From Anaerolineaceae bacterium (GTDB lineage Bacteria > Chloroflexota > Anaerolineae > Anaerolineales > Villigracilaceae), in contig QZIJ01000134.1 of the NCBI GenBank assembly GCA_003598975.1, positions 1 to 34,300 on the forward strand: a stretch of DNA of 34,300 bases, read 5' to 3'. Below the pieces are notes generated by a model. That model was given only the letters and a program-made list of their open reading frames with translations, was not told where the DNA came from and ran no database searches. Positions within the stretch are counted from its first letter, which is position 1; every line of letters starts with the position of its first letter. A program made the position numbers and the translations under genes. This document shows positions 22,761-30,618 of the stretch, in pieces.

Positions 22761-23312
22761 ATGGAAATCGTCTGCAAGACCTGCAAAAAACCCTTCAATG
22801 CACACCCGGGTGAAATCGCCAGCGCGGCGATTGACTACACCTTTGGTCGCAAGCACACTTTCATCTGCGATCATTGCAAGGCCGAAAACATCCTGACCAA
22901 GGAAGAGTATGAAGACATCAAAGAAGGCAAAACAGACCAGCAGGCTTCCTGGAAACCTGTGGCGCCTCCGCCTCAGGCCAAACCGGCTCCCAAGCCTGTG
23001 GCCGAAGCCCCCAAACCAGTTGCCAAGCCTGCTACAGTTACTCCCAAGCCTGTGGTGGACGCCGAATCCAAACGCGACATCTTGAAACCCGCGGCCGCTC
23101 CACAGCCGAAAGACGGCACAGTGGTTGTTGACAGCCTGCGCGTCCGAAAGGATCACAACACCAGTGCTGAAGTTGTCGCCGGTCTCGCTTATGGCAACAA
23201 AGTGAAAGTTCTTGCTACCTGGACTGACGGCAAGAACACCTGGGCGCAGATTGGCCCTGATCAATGGGCAGCCATTGAGCACAATGGCAAGAAGATGATC
23301 GAAGTCGCCTGA
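22761..23312 (+). CDS. Zinc-ribbon protein with Ala/Pro/Lys linker and SH3-like domain
   Basis: 183 residues. An N-terminal zinc ribbon has Cys5, Cys8, Cys36 and Cys39. A long Pro/Ala/Lys/Val linker (about 65-110) contains repeats of KPVA/PKPV. The C-terminus (about 118-183) resembles a bacterial SH3 domain (SLRVRKDHNTSAEVVAGLAYGNKVKVL...WAQI). No signal peptide or membrane helix, so it is likely cytoplasmic, which is unusual for an SH3b-like domain that normally binds cell wall. Function unknown. A strong terminator follows. Confidence 0.8.
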   Translation: MEIVCKTCKKPFNAHPGEIASAAIDYTFGRKHTFICDHCKAENILTKEEYEDIKEGKTDQQASWKPVAPPPQAKPAPKPVAEAPKPVAKPATVTPKPVVDAESKRDILKPAAAPQPKDGTVVVDSLRVRKDHNTSAEVVAGLAYGNKVKVLATWTDGKNTWAQIGPDQWAAIEHNGKKMIEVA

Positions 23313-23334
23313 TCGAATCAAAATCAATCGCATT

Positions 23335-23371
23335 AAAAATCAAGGACGGCGGTACGCCGTTCTTGATTTTT
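23335..23371 (+). terminator. Intrinsic terminator after the zinc-ribbon/SH3-like gene
   Basis: 17-base arms (23335-23351 and 23355-23371) pair fully with one G-T wobble around GTA; A and T runs form the stem base. Confidence 0.88.
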
Positions 23372-23381
23372 AAGCACATGG

Positions 23382-23387
23382 TAAAAT
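23382..23387 (+). promoter_or_regulatory. Extended -10 box for the ABC exporter
   Basis: TAAAAT preceded by TGG (TGn extended -10), 13 bases before the ATG at 23401. No Shine-Dalgarno in that gap. Confidence 0.4.
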
Positions 23388-23400
23388 CCAACTCGTTTCC

Positions 23401-25164
23401 ATGGCCGCCACTCCCCTGCCCGCAGAATTCACCCTCGCCCGCAAGCACAGCGCGAACCGATCCAGCCCAATGCGCTGGATCATTTCACATGCGCTGCGTT
23501 ACTGGCCGATTCTCATCGTCATCCTCATTGGCGCGTACGGCAATGGCGCGCTAGCGGGCATTGTGCCGCGCTACGTGGGACAGGCCTTCGACGATATGCT
23601 CGCCAATCCGCCGCGTCTCAGCGGTTTGCTTCAGGTCGCGCTTGCCATCGGCATCTCGCAAGTGGTGCGCGGCTTCCTGCAATTCTGGCGCAACTTCGGC
23701 GCGGAACTGATGGCGCAACGCATCGAGCGCGACATCCGCGACGAACTCTACCTCTCGCTGCTCGGCAAGAGCATGACCTTCCACAACCTCCAGCCCGTGG
23801 GCGATACCATGGCGCGCGCCACCAACGACGTGCGCGAAGTCAACTTCATGTTCAGCCCTGGACTGAACCTCGTCATCGGATCGTTTTTCTTCCTGCTCGT
23901 GCCGCTCTACGCCGGCCCTCGCATCCATCCTGACCTTTTACTGGTTCCTGCGCTATTTACCTTTTCCTACTTTTGGGCGCTGACCAACTACCTGCGGACG
24001 CTATCCCCCGTCACCGACGCGGTGCGCGGCGCCTTCGGCACGATGAACACGCATCTCTCCGAGGCCCTCGACGGCGTGGAAACGATGAAGGGCGCGGCGC
24101 AGGAGAACGCCGAGATCGAGCGTTTCGTGACCAACGCGCGGCGCGTGCGCGCGGCCTTTGTAAAGCAGGGCGACTTGGAAGCGAAGTTCCTGCCCATGCT
24201 CCTGCTCGGCATCACCTACGCGGCGGGACTCTTCCACTCGCTCCTGCTTTATCGCGCGGGAGAAATCTCCGTCGGCGACGTGGTGGCTTTCTTTGGTCTG
24301 ATGCGCCTGCTGGAATTTCCCACCTTCGCTTCCACATTTGCCTACAGCCAAATCTCGCTCGGACTTTCGGGCGCGCGTCGCATCCTCGAACTTATCAACC
24401 GCGAGAGCGATCTCGACCAGAACGCGGCAGGCTTCGACGGCGGGATGAAAGGCGACGTGGAATTTAGCGAAGTCTGTTTTGAATACAACAATGGCGAAAA
24501 AATTCTGGAAGACATCTCGTTCAAAGTAAAAGCGGGCCAAACCGTCGCCATTGTCGGGCAGACGGGCGCGGGCAAGACCAGCCTCGTCAAACTCATCAAC
24601 CGCATCTACGACGCGCCCTGCGGCGAAGTGAAAGTGGACGGCGTGGAAGTCCGCAACTGGAATCTCGCTTCCCTGCGCCAGCAGATCTCCATCATCGAGC
24701 AGGACATCTTCCTCTTCTCCCGCACCATTGCCGAGAACATCGCCTTCGGCAAACCGGGCGCGACGCGTGAGGAAATCGAATCCGCCGCGCAGTCCGCGCA
24801 GGCGCACGAGTTCATCCTCACCTTTGACAAGGGCTACGACACCGTCATCGGCGAGCGCGGCGTCACGCTTTCTGGCGGACAGCGCCAACGCCTCGCCCTA
24901 GCCCGCGCCTTCCTCACCGACCCGCGCATCCTCATCCTGGACGATTCCACCTCTGCCATTGACAGCGCCACCGAAGACCGAATCCAGCGCGCCATCTCCG
25001 CCGCATCGAAAGGACGCACCACCTTCATAATCACGCATCGCCTTTCCCAGATCCGCTGGGCAGATCTCATCATCGTCCTCCGCAAAGGCCGCGTCGCCGC
25101 GATTGGTAGCCACGAGGAGTTGATGAAAACATCTGAGGCATACGGAAAGATATTTCGCGAATAG
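23401..25164 (+). CDS. ABC exporter half-transporter, degenerate-site subunit
   Basis: 587 residues: a six-helix membrane domain (about 30-320) fused to an ATPase domain. Walker A is VGQTGAGKTS, the signature is canonical LSGGQRQR, Walker B is ILILDDSTSA with Asp in place of the catalytic Glu, and the switch His is in ITHRLSQ. With the next gene it should form a heterodimeric exporter of the TM287/288, BmrCD or MdlAB kind, exporting drugs, lipids or peptides from the cytoplasm; the substrate cannot be predicted. An alternative start at 23470 would drop 23 N-terminal residues. Confidence 0.93.
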   Translation: MAATPLPAEFTLARKHSANRSSPMRWIISHALRYWPILIVILIGAYGNGALAGIVPRYVGQAFDDMLANPPRLSGLLQVALAIGISQVVRGFLQFWRNFGAELMAQRIERDIRDELYLSLLGKSMTFHNLQPVGDTMARATNDVREVNFMFSPGLNLVIGSFFFLLVPLYAGPRIHPDLLLVPALFTFSYFWALTNYLRTLSPVTDAVRGAFGTMNTHLSEALDGVETMKGAAQENAEIERFVTNARRVRAAFVKQGDLEAKFLPMLLLGITYAAGLFHSLLLYRAGEISVGDVVAFFGLMRLLEFPTFASTFAYSQISLGLSGARRILELINRESDLDQNAAGFDGGMKGDVEFSEVCFEYNNGEKILEDISFKVKAGQTVAIVGQTGAGKTSLVKLINRIYDAPCGEVKVDGVEVRNWNLASLRQQISIIEQDIFLFSRTIAENIAFGKPGATREEIESAAQSAQAHEFILTFDKGYDTVIGERGVTLSGGQRQRLALARAFLTDPRILILDDSTSAIDSATEDRIQRAISAASKGRTTFIITHRLSQIRWADLIIVLRKGRVAAIGSHEELMKTSEAYGKIFRE

Positions 25165-25226
25165 CGATTGGCTTTTAGCCATGCGCTAACTGCTTGAAGT
25201 TTGCAAGAAACAGGATTTGCTTAAAC

Positions 25227-25265
25227 CCGTCCTTCGACTGCGGGAGTACCCTCCGCTCAGGACGG
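25227..25265. repeat. Dispersed hairpin CCGTCCTTCGACTGC...GCTCAGGACGG, copy 2
   Basis: Arms CCGTCCT and AGGACGG with an inner GCGGGAG/CTCCGC stem. It shares ends and flanks with the element at 20093-20126. Confidence 0.75.
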
Positions 25266-25269
25266 CGTG

Positions 25270-25308
25270 ACTATCCAACTATCAGACTAGCGACTATCAG
25301 ACTAAAAA
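25270..25308 (+). repeat. ACTA octamer tandem repeat ending at the second ABC gene's start codon
   Basis: Units ACTATCCA, ACTATCAG, ACTAGCG, ACTATCAG, ACTAAAAA run without a gap up to the ATG at 25309. Four are 8-mers and one is a 7-mer. Confidence 0.75.
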
Positions 25309-27123
25309 ATGGGCTTCTTCGCAGGACTCAACCCCGAAAAATATGACCGCCAGTACTCCGACCGCGTACTGACGCGTCGCATCGCGGGCTATTTCAAAAC
25401 ACAGGCCGCACGGATAACGATCGTTGCCATTCTCGTCATCGCGTTATCTGCACTGAACGCCGCATTGCCCGTTCTCATCGGCCGCATTGTGGACACGCTC
25501 GGCGCACAACCATCGTTCAACACCATCGTGCTGATTGGACTGGCGATGTTGGCACTGGGCGTCAGCACATGGGGATTCAACTGGGCACGGCGCAGTCTGG
25601 CAGTGCGCGCCGTCGGTGACGTGGTGCTCGATTTGCGCGGGCGCGCCTTCCGCGCCGCGGCCGACCACGACCTGTCGTTCTACGATCAATTCTCCTCGGG
25701 GCGCATCGTCTCGCGCGTCACCTCCGACACGAACGATTTCGGCCAGTTGGTCGTCATCCTCACTGACGTCACCGCGCAGATGTTCCAAGCCATTTTGCTG
25801 GGCGTGATTTTGTTCCGCACCGAAGTTCATATGGCCTGGCTGATGATCGGATTCGTCCCCATCGCGGTCGGCTTCACACTCGGTTTCCGCGCCCTCGCCC
25901 GCCGCGTCACCAAGCGCGGTATGCAGGCCATGGCAGACGTGAACGCGGCCATCAAGGAAACCGTCAGCGGGATTTCCATCGCGAAAAATTTCCGCCAGGA
26001 ACACAGCATCTTCGAGACGTTCGACTCCGCGAATCAAACTTCCTACGCGGTCAACGTGCAACGCGGCCTCGTCTTTTCGCTGGTCTTCCCGATCCTCAAC
26101 GCCATGAGCGGCATCTTCGTCGCCATCCTCGTCTATGCGGGCGGCATGTCCATTGGGCAGGGCATCATCAGCGCGGGCGCGTGGTATCTCTTCATCCTCG
26201 CGCTCGATAACTTCATGTTCCCGATCCTCAATCTGTCCTCGTTCTGGGCGCAGATTCAGTCGGGACTTTCCGCGGCGGAACGCGTCTTCGCGCTGATCGA
26301 CGCGGACCCCAACGTCGTACAGACCGACTCGCAGAACGTGGAGCGACTCAAAGGTCAGATTCGATTCGAGCATCTGGGATTCCACTACAAGGACGACGAA
26401 CCGATCCTGCGTGACTTCAATCTGGTCATCCCGTCCGGGGAGAATCTCGCCCTCGTCGGTCACACGGGCGCAGGCAAGTCATCCATCGCGAAATTGATCG
26501 CGCGCTTCTACGAATTCCAATCGGGTTCGCTGACGATTGACGGCCGCGACATCCGCACCTTCGATCTGCAATCGTATCGCCGCGGACTGGGAATCGTGTC
26601 GCAAGTCCCGTTCCTTTTCTCAGGGACAGTGGCTGAAAATATCAGTTACGCCGCGCCTGGCGCGCCCGAATCCGAAATGTTGCGACTCGCTCGCAGAATC
26701 GGCGACGGTGAGTGGCTGGAGACTCTGCCCGACGGCCTCGATACGCAAGTGGGCGAGCGCGGCAACCGCCTCTCGATGGGACAGCGCCAACTGGTAGCGT
26801 TGATGCGGGTGCTCGTCCAAAATCCCGCCATCTTCATCCTCGACGAAGCCACCGCCAGCATTGACCCGTTCACCGAGTGGCAGATCCAGCAGGCGTTGAG
26901 TTTAATTTTGAAAAACGCCACCAGCATTCTGATCGCGCACCGTCTATCCACGGTGAAGGCCGCTGACCGAATCGTGGTCATGCGCAGCGGCACGATCATA
27001 GAAGAGGGAAATCACGAAGGCCTGCTCAAACAAGGCGGGCATTACGCGGAGTTGTATAACACTTATTTCCGTCACCAGAGTCTCGCGTATGTTGAGCAGG
27101 CGCGGGAGATGATGGAAAAGTAG
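25309..27123 (+). CDS. ABC exporter half-transporter, catalytic-site subunit
   Basis: 604 residues with a six-helix membrane domain (about 30-330) and an ATPase domain. Walker A is VGHTGAGKSS, Walker B is IFILDEATAS with the catalytic Glu, and the switch His is in IAHRLST. The signature reads LSMGQRQ instead of LSGGQ. This complements the preceding subunit: its Glu pairs with the partner's normal signature (active site), while its altered signature pairs with the partner's Asp (degenerate site). The genes are separated by 144 bases of repeats. No Shine-Dalgarno is seen before the start. Confidence 0.93.
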   Translation: MGFFAGLNPEKYDRQYSDRVLTRRIAGYFKTQAARITIVAILVIALSALNAALPVLIGRIVDTLGAQPSFNTIVLIGLAMLALGVSTWGFNWARRSLAVRAVGDVVLDLRGRAFRAAADHDLSFYDQFSSGRIVSRVTSDTNDFGQLVVILTDVTAQMFQAILLGVILFRTEVHMAWLMIGFVPIAVGFTLGFRALARRVTKRGMQAMADVNAAIKETVSGISIAKNFRQEHSIFETFDSANQTSYAVNVQRGLVFSLVFPILNAMSGIFVAILVYAGGMSIGQGIISAGAWYLFILALDNFMFPILNLSSFWAQIQSGLSAAERVFALIDADPNVVQTDSQNVERLKGQIRFEHLGFHYKDDEPILRDFNLVIPSGENLALVGHTGAGKSSIAKLIARFYEFQSGSLTIDGRDIRTFDLQSYRRGLGIVSQVPFLFSGTVAENISYAAPGAPESEMLRLARRIGDGEWLETLPDGLDTQVGERGNRLSMGQRQLVALMRVLVQNPAIFILDEATASIDPFTEWQIQQALSLILKNATSILIAHRLSTVKAADRIVVMRSGTIIEEGNHEGLLKQGGHYAELYNTYFRHQSLAYVEQAREMMEK

Positions 27124-27262
27124 AATTGGACTACAACCTATTTAGCCACACGGTAAATCCACGCGTACAAGTTACAAACACATTGTACGGCTTTTGTTCT
27201 ATAACGGGTTTGGATGGGTCTAACAAACGGTTCCAAACGACAAACTCAAGATCGGATAAGAC

Positions 27263-27643
27263 ATGAAGAAAAACCTATTTATTGTCCTGGTGGCCATGAT
27301 CCTTCTCAGCGCCTGTGGCGGCCCAGCGGCAACCCCAAATGCCCTTGAGCCGCGTGCGACTCCTACTGTCGCTTATCAGGTCGTTGGAAGCACAAAGAAT
27401 ACCTTCATGGTTGTTGTAGATCCAAAGAGCAGAGCAGACAGGGAAGGCTTACAGAAATTGGGAGATTATCTGTGCAGTGATATGCCGAATTGCCGGGTTT
27501 GGTTTTGGGATGACATCAATAAAGCGGATACCAGTTATCCCCTTGACCCCGATAAGGAAGAGACTTTGATCGCATACTATACTTTCAGTTTTGCGGAATG
27601 GAAAAGCGAACTCAAGGTTTATACGCTGGGAGATGAGCGGTAG
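27263..27643 (+). CDS. Small lipoprotein of unknown function
   Basis: 126 residues. A lipoprotein signal peptide ends in LLSAC (Cys18) followed by GG and a Thr/Pro/Ala-rich spacer. The mature part (about 40-126) is a small mixed alpha/beta domain (MVVVDPKSRADREGLQKLGDYLC, then CRVWFWDD) with two cysteines, and the ending ETLIAYYTFSF...LKVYTLGDE. I do not recognise a family. The gene is more AT-rich than its neighbours. The 139 bases upstream show no convincing promoter or ribosome site. Confidence 0.75.
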   Translation: MKKNLFIVLVAMILLSACGGPAATPNALEPRATPTVAYQVVGSTKNTFMVVVDPKSRADREGLQKLGDYLCSDMPNCRVWFWDDINKADTSYPLDPDKEETLIAYYTFSFAEWKSELKVYTLGDER

Positions 27644-27677
27644 GAGATTCCCGCTAATGTTTTAATTTGTTTTCAGA

Positions 27678-27683
27678 TACAAT
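27678..27683 (+). promoter_or_regulatory. Possible -10 box for the ferric-reductase-like gene
   Basis: TACAAT in the context TTTCAGATACAAT. Nearly the same context (TTCCAGATACAAT) occurs before the gene at 31780. The ATG at 27712 is 28 bases downstream with GGAG at 27701-27704. Confidence 0.35.
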
Positions 27684-27711
27684 CAGCCAACTTTATCGTT
27701 TGGAGCCCGCC

Positions 27712-28989
27712 ATGCGGAAATCGAACCTCGGCAACCTTATCGTTATTGGTCTTGTCTTCCTCAATGTCCTCGTCTGGCTCGTCTTTCCTCCCATCAACGA
27801 CGGCAGCGAGACCTTCCTCCGCAAATACGCGGGCGAGATCATCGGCTCGACCAATATCGTGCTGATGTCCATTTCATTGTTCCTCTCGGCGCGGCCAAAG
27901 TGGGCGGAAAAATATTTCGGCGGCCTCGACAAAATGTACGTCACGCATCGCCGCGTCTCCACCACTGCCTTCTTGCTCATTTTCGCGCACGTCCTCACAG
28001 TCCCCATCTCGCTCACCTGGCGGCTCGGCAACTACCTGGCGGTCATCGCCTTCGCGGGCATCGTCTCCATTGCCCTCGTCAGCCTCGCGCCGCGCATCCC
28101 CTTCCTCAACAAACTCACGGGCGGCACCTACGAGGGTTGGAAGAATCTCAAAAAAACCATCGGCATCTTTTTCATTCTCGGCTTCATCCACTCACTCACC
28201 GTCGACGCGCTCAATGCCATCATCGCCATCTCGTGGACACAAATCTTCTTCGTCATCGGTACGGTCTCGTATCTCTACACCGAAATATTTGGACGATTCT
28301 TCAAAAAATACCTGCCCTACACGGTGGAAGCCGTCAACCACCCCAACAACTCGACAACAGAAATCGTGATGCGCGCCAAAAAGGATTCGCTCCAGAATCA
28401 GCGCGCGGGACAGTTCCTCTTCGTCCGCTTTCCTTCGGACAGGACATTGGACGAATCACACCCGTTCACCATCTCATCCTCGCCTCGCGCGGACCTGGCG
28501 CGGGTCACCGTCAAAGCGAGCGGGGACTTCACCCGCGCCTTATTTTCCACCCTGAAACCCGGCATGGACGCGGTTCTCGAAGGCCCCTACGGCCTGTTCG
28601 ATTACAAAACAGGCGGCGAAAAACAAATCTGGATCGCGGGCGGCATCGGCCTGACTCCCTTCCTGTCCTTCCTCCGCGACATGGACGGCAATCTCGACCG
28701 CGACGTTCACTTCTACTACTGTGTCCGCCATCCTGAGGAAATTCTCTTCCTGGATGAACTCGAGTCCGCCGCGCGGAAGAATCCACGGCTGAAACTACGC
28801 GTCCGCTGCTCCAGCAGGGACGGCTCGCTGACCATCGAACACATCCTCGCAGATGTTGGCGGCGATGTCAAAGGGCATCACGTTTACCTTTGCGGCCCCC
28901 TCCCGATGACACAGGCTTTCGAATCAAAATTCCTCGCGTTGGGCGTGCCCAGGGAGCGCATCCACTACGAGGAATTCAACTTTCGATAG
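27712..28989 (+). CDS. Ferric-reductase-like transmembrane flavocytochrome
   Basis: 425 residues from the ATG at 27712; an in-frame TTG at 27667 is less likely. About six membrane helices in residues 8-195 form a ferric reductase domain, followed by an FAD-binding barrel with HPFTISSSP and an NAD(P)-binding domain with AGGIGLTPFLSFL and LCGPLPM. The likely role is to move electrons from cytoplasmic NAD(P)H through heme across the membrane. Heme-ligand candidates are His79 and His93 (14 apart on one helix) and His160. The expected partner 13 residues before His160 is Lys147, so only one complete bis-His site (His93/His160) is visible. Confidence 0.88.
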   Translation: MRKSNLGNLIVIGLVFLNVLVWLVFPPINDGSETFLRKYAGEIIGSTNIVLMSISLFLSARPKWAEKYFGGLDKMYVTHRRVSTTAFLLIFAHVLTVPISLTWRLGNYLAVIAFAGIVSIALVSLAPRIPFLNKLTGGTYEGWKNLKKTIGIFFILGFIHSLTVDALNAIIAISWTQIFFVIGTVSYLYTEIFGRFFKKYLPYTVEAVNHPNNSTTEIVMRAKKDSLQNQRAGQFLFVRFPSDRTLDESHPFTISSSPRADLARVTVKASGDFTRALFSTLKPGMDAVLEGPYGLFDYKTGGEKQIWIAGGIGLTPFLSFLRDMDGNLDRDVHFYYCVRHPEEILFLDELESAARKNPRLKLRVRCSSRDGSLTIEHILADVGGDVKGHHVYLCGPLPMTQAFESKFLALGVPRERIHYEEFNFR

Positions 28990-29018
28990 AGGCTGTTACA
29001 GGTCAATTTGGGATTTCA

Positions 29019-30458
29019 TTAACTCCCAGAATCTGCTGCCCTGCTCTTCCGCGTCTCCAGCAACCTGCGGATGCGGGCGTGCCGTTCGCGCGTCAGCGGG
29101 TAGAACCAGGCCATCGCGACCGCAGAGAATAACAGGATCGCGCCGAAGGGTCCGATTAAGACGCGGATCGCCATCAGCGCGGAGGCGGGTTGCATGAATT
29201 GCGTCGCGCCCTCGGGTGGAGTCTGGTAGCCGAACCAGCCGAGAGTCTGCAGGCCGATGAAGATCGCCAGCGCGCCCGTCAGTTTGCGGATGAAGTTTTT
29301 TACGCCGTAGTAGATGCCTTCGGAGCGGCGGTGGGTTTTCAACTCGTCCCACTCGATCACATCGGGGAAGAGCGAGTCGGGCAGCAGGTGGGCGGAGGAA
29401 ACGCTGATGCCCGCAAAAACGCTCATGGTCAGGATCATTCCCACTTGTCCGGGCTGAATCGAGAAAATTACGAGTTGGACAACTGCCCAGAAGATCATCC
29501 CGATCATGTAGGCCGCCTGTTTGCTGAATCGATAGGAGATGAAAATCCAGATTGGCAATACCAGCACGGACGTAATGAGCAATAGCGCGAAGACCGCCGA
29601 CTCGATGGGCAAGTTGATGCCAAAAACGTTTGCTTGCGCGAGAATGTTCCCGCTGGAAATCCAATAAATGAGATAGAAGGGCAGGACGAGCGCGACGAGG
29701 TCGAAGGTGATCCAGTTGAGCATGTAGACTGCGGTCGCGAAACGGAAGGGAATATTCGCCCACGCGGTGCGGACGGTCTCGATAAATGAAACTTGATTTT
29801 CCTGTTCGGGCGTGAGTTCGTGTTCGCGGACAACGAAGAAGATCAGCAGGAAGGGCATGGCCGCCAGACCGCCGAAGATGGCCGCCGTGACGAGGTAGCC
29901 CTGTTGCTGGGTGCCGCCGCCCGCGACCACGCCGTCCACGATGGCGGGCGCGGCCACCGCCGCCACCAGCGAGATGGCGAGGTTGAAGAACATGCGGAAG
30001 CCTGTCAGCGAGGTGCGCTCGTCGTAATCGGGAGTCAGTTCGGGGGTCAGCGCGGAGAACGGGACGGCCACGAGAGTTTCCAGCGTGTCGGCGATCATGA
30101 ACGCGATGGTGATAAAAATCGCCTTGGCGATCTGCCCTTCAAAAGGCGGCGCGTACCAGAGAAGCAGAAAACTCAAACCGAACGGGATGGAGAAAAACAG
30201 GAGGAACGGACGCCTCCGTCCCCAGCGCGTGCGGACGCGGTCGCTCAACATGCCCACCAGCGGATCGTTGATCGCGTCCCAGACAATGCCGATCAGCGCG
30301 GCCACGGATGCCAGCCGCGGATCCAGACCCACCACATCGGTCAGAAAGATGGCGTAAAAAATCTGGCGCAGGGTTCCGTATCCCGCCGTGCCCCAATCGC
30401 CTGTGCCGTACACGAGTTTCGTCCAGAATGATAACCGACCTGCTTTGGCTGTAGTCAT
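29019..30458 (-). CDS. GPH-family (MelB-like) sugar:cation symporter, MFS fold
   Basis: 479 residues with about 12 membrane helices. The GPH-type motif is at 60-84 (WDAINDPLVGMLSDR, then RWGRRRP). Members import glycosides or sugars with H+ or Na+; the substrate is unknown. AAGGAG 6 bases before the ATG fixes the start. It is convergent with the ferric-reductase-like gene, 29 bases apart, with no terminator visible between them. Confidence 0.9.
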   Translation of the reverse strand: MTTAKAGRLSFWTKLVYGTGDWGTAGYGTLRQIFYAIFLTDVVGLDPRLASVAALIGIVWDAINDPLVGMLSDRVRTRWGRRRPFLLFFSIPFGLSFLLLWYAPPFEGQIAKAIFITIAFMIADTLETLVAVPFSALTPELTPDYDERTSLTGFRMFFNLAISLVAAVAAPAIVDGVVAGGGTQQQGYLVTAAIFGGLAAMPFLLIFFVVREHELTPEQENQVSFIETVRTAWANIPFRFATAVYMLNWITFDLVALVLPFYLIYWISSGNILAQANVFGINLPIESAVFALLLITSVLVLPIWIFISYRFSKQAAYMIGMIFWAVVQLVIFSIQPGQVGMILTMSVFAGISVSSAHLLPDSLFPDVIEWDELKTHRRSEGIYYGVKNFIRKLTGALAIFIGLQTLGWFGYQTPPEGATQFMQPASALMAIRVLIGPFGAILLFSAVAMAWFYPLTRERHARIRRLLETRKSRAADSGS

Positions 30459-30472
30459 GGATGCTCCTTAAC

Positions 30473-30508
30473 TCCCCTCTTCCAAGGGAAAAGGGTTGGG
30501 GTGAGGGC
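30473..30508. repeat. Dispersed 'CCCCTCT...AAGGG...GGGGTGAGGG' element
   Basis: CCCCTCTTCC followed by GGGAAAAGGGTTGGGGTGAGGG resembles the widespread bacterial intergenic CCCTCTCCC/GGGGTGAGGG repeat. It lies in the 5' leader region of the symporter gene, between its promoter and ribosome site. Confidence 0.6.
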
Positions 30509-30516
30509 CTTCGCAA

Positions 30517-30545
30517 ACTATAACAGCACTAACACCGTCCCGCAA
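30517..30545 (-). promoter_or_regulatory. Possible promoter of the symporter gene
   Basis: On the minus strand TTGCGG (30545-30540), a 17-base spacer, then TATAGT (30522-30517). Confidence 0.4.
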
Positions 30546-30559
30546 CATACGATACAGAG

Positions 30560-30587
30560 TTTACAAGGAATTTGCTTGACGTATAAT
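30560..30587 (+). promoter_or_regulatory. Sigma-70-type promoter of the beta-propeller lipoprotein gene
   Basis: TTTACA (30560-30565), a 16-base spacer, then a perfect TATAAT (30582-30587). GGAGG at 30609-30613 precedes the ATG at 30619. Confidence 0.7.
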
Positions 30588-30618
30588 CCAACATAGAGCG
30601 ATATCTTGGAGGCAAAAT

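Noticed and set aside
20093-25308. CRISPR array from the repeated hairpins and octamers
   Set aside because: Units are too short, tandem without unique spacers, and no cas genes are present.
25165-25308. Insertion sequence or transposon remnant between the ABC genes
   Set aside because: No transposase fragment or terminal inverted repeats with target duplication were seen; only the small hairpin and octamers.
25444-26463. 339-codon minus-strand open frame opposite the second ABC subunit
   Set aside because: The product is extremely rich in Asp, Glu, Arg and His with no domain; it is a shadow of the ABC gene.
30576-30581. TTGACG directly before TATAAT as a -35 element
   Set aside because: It touches the -10 box with no spacer; TTTACA at 30560-30565 has the right 16-base spacing.
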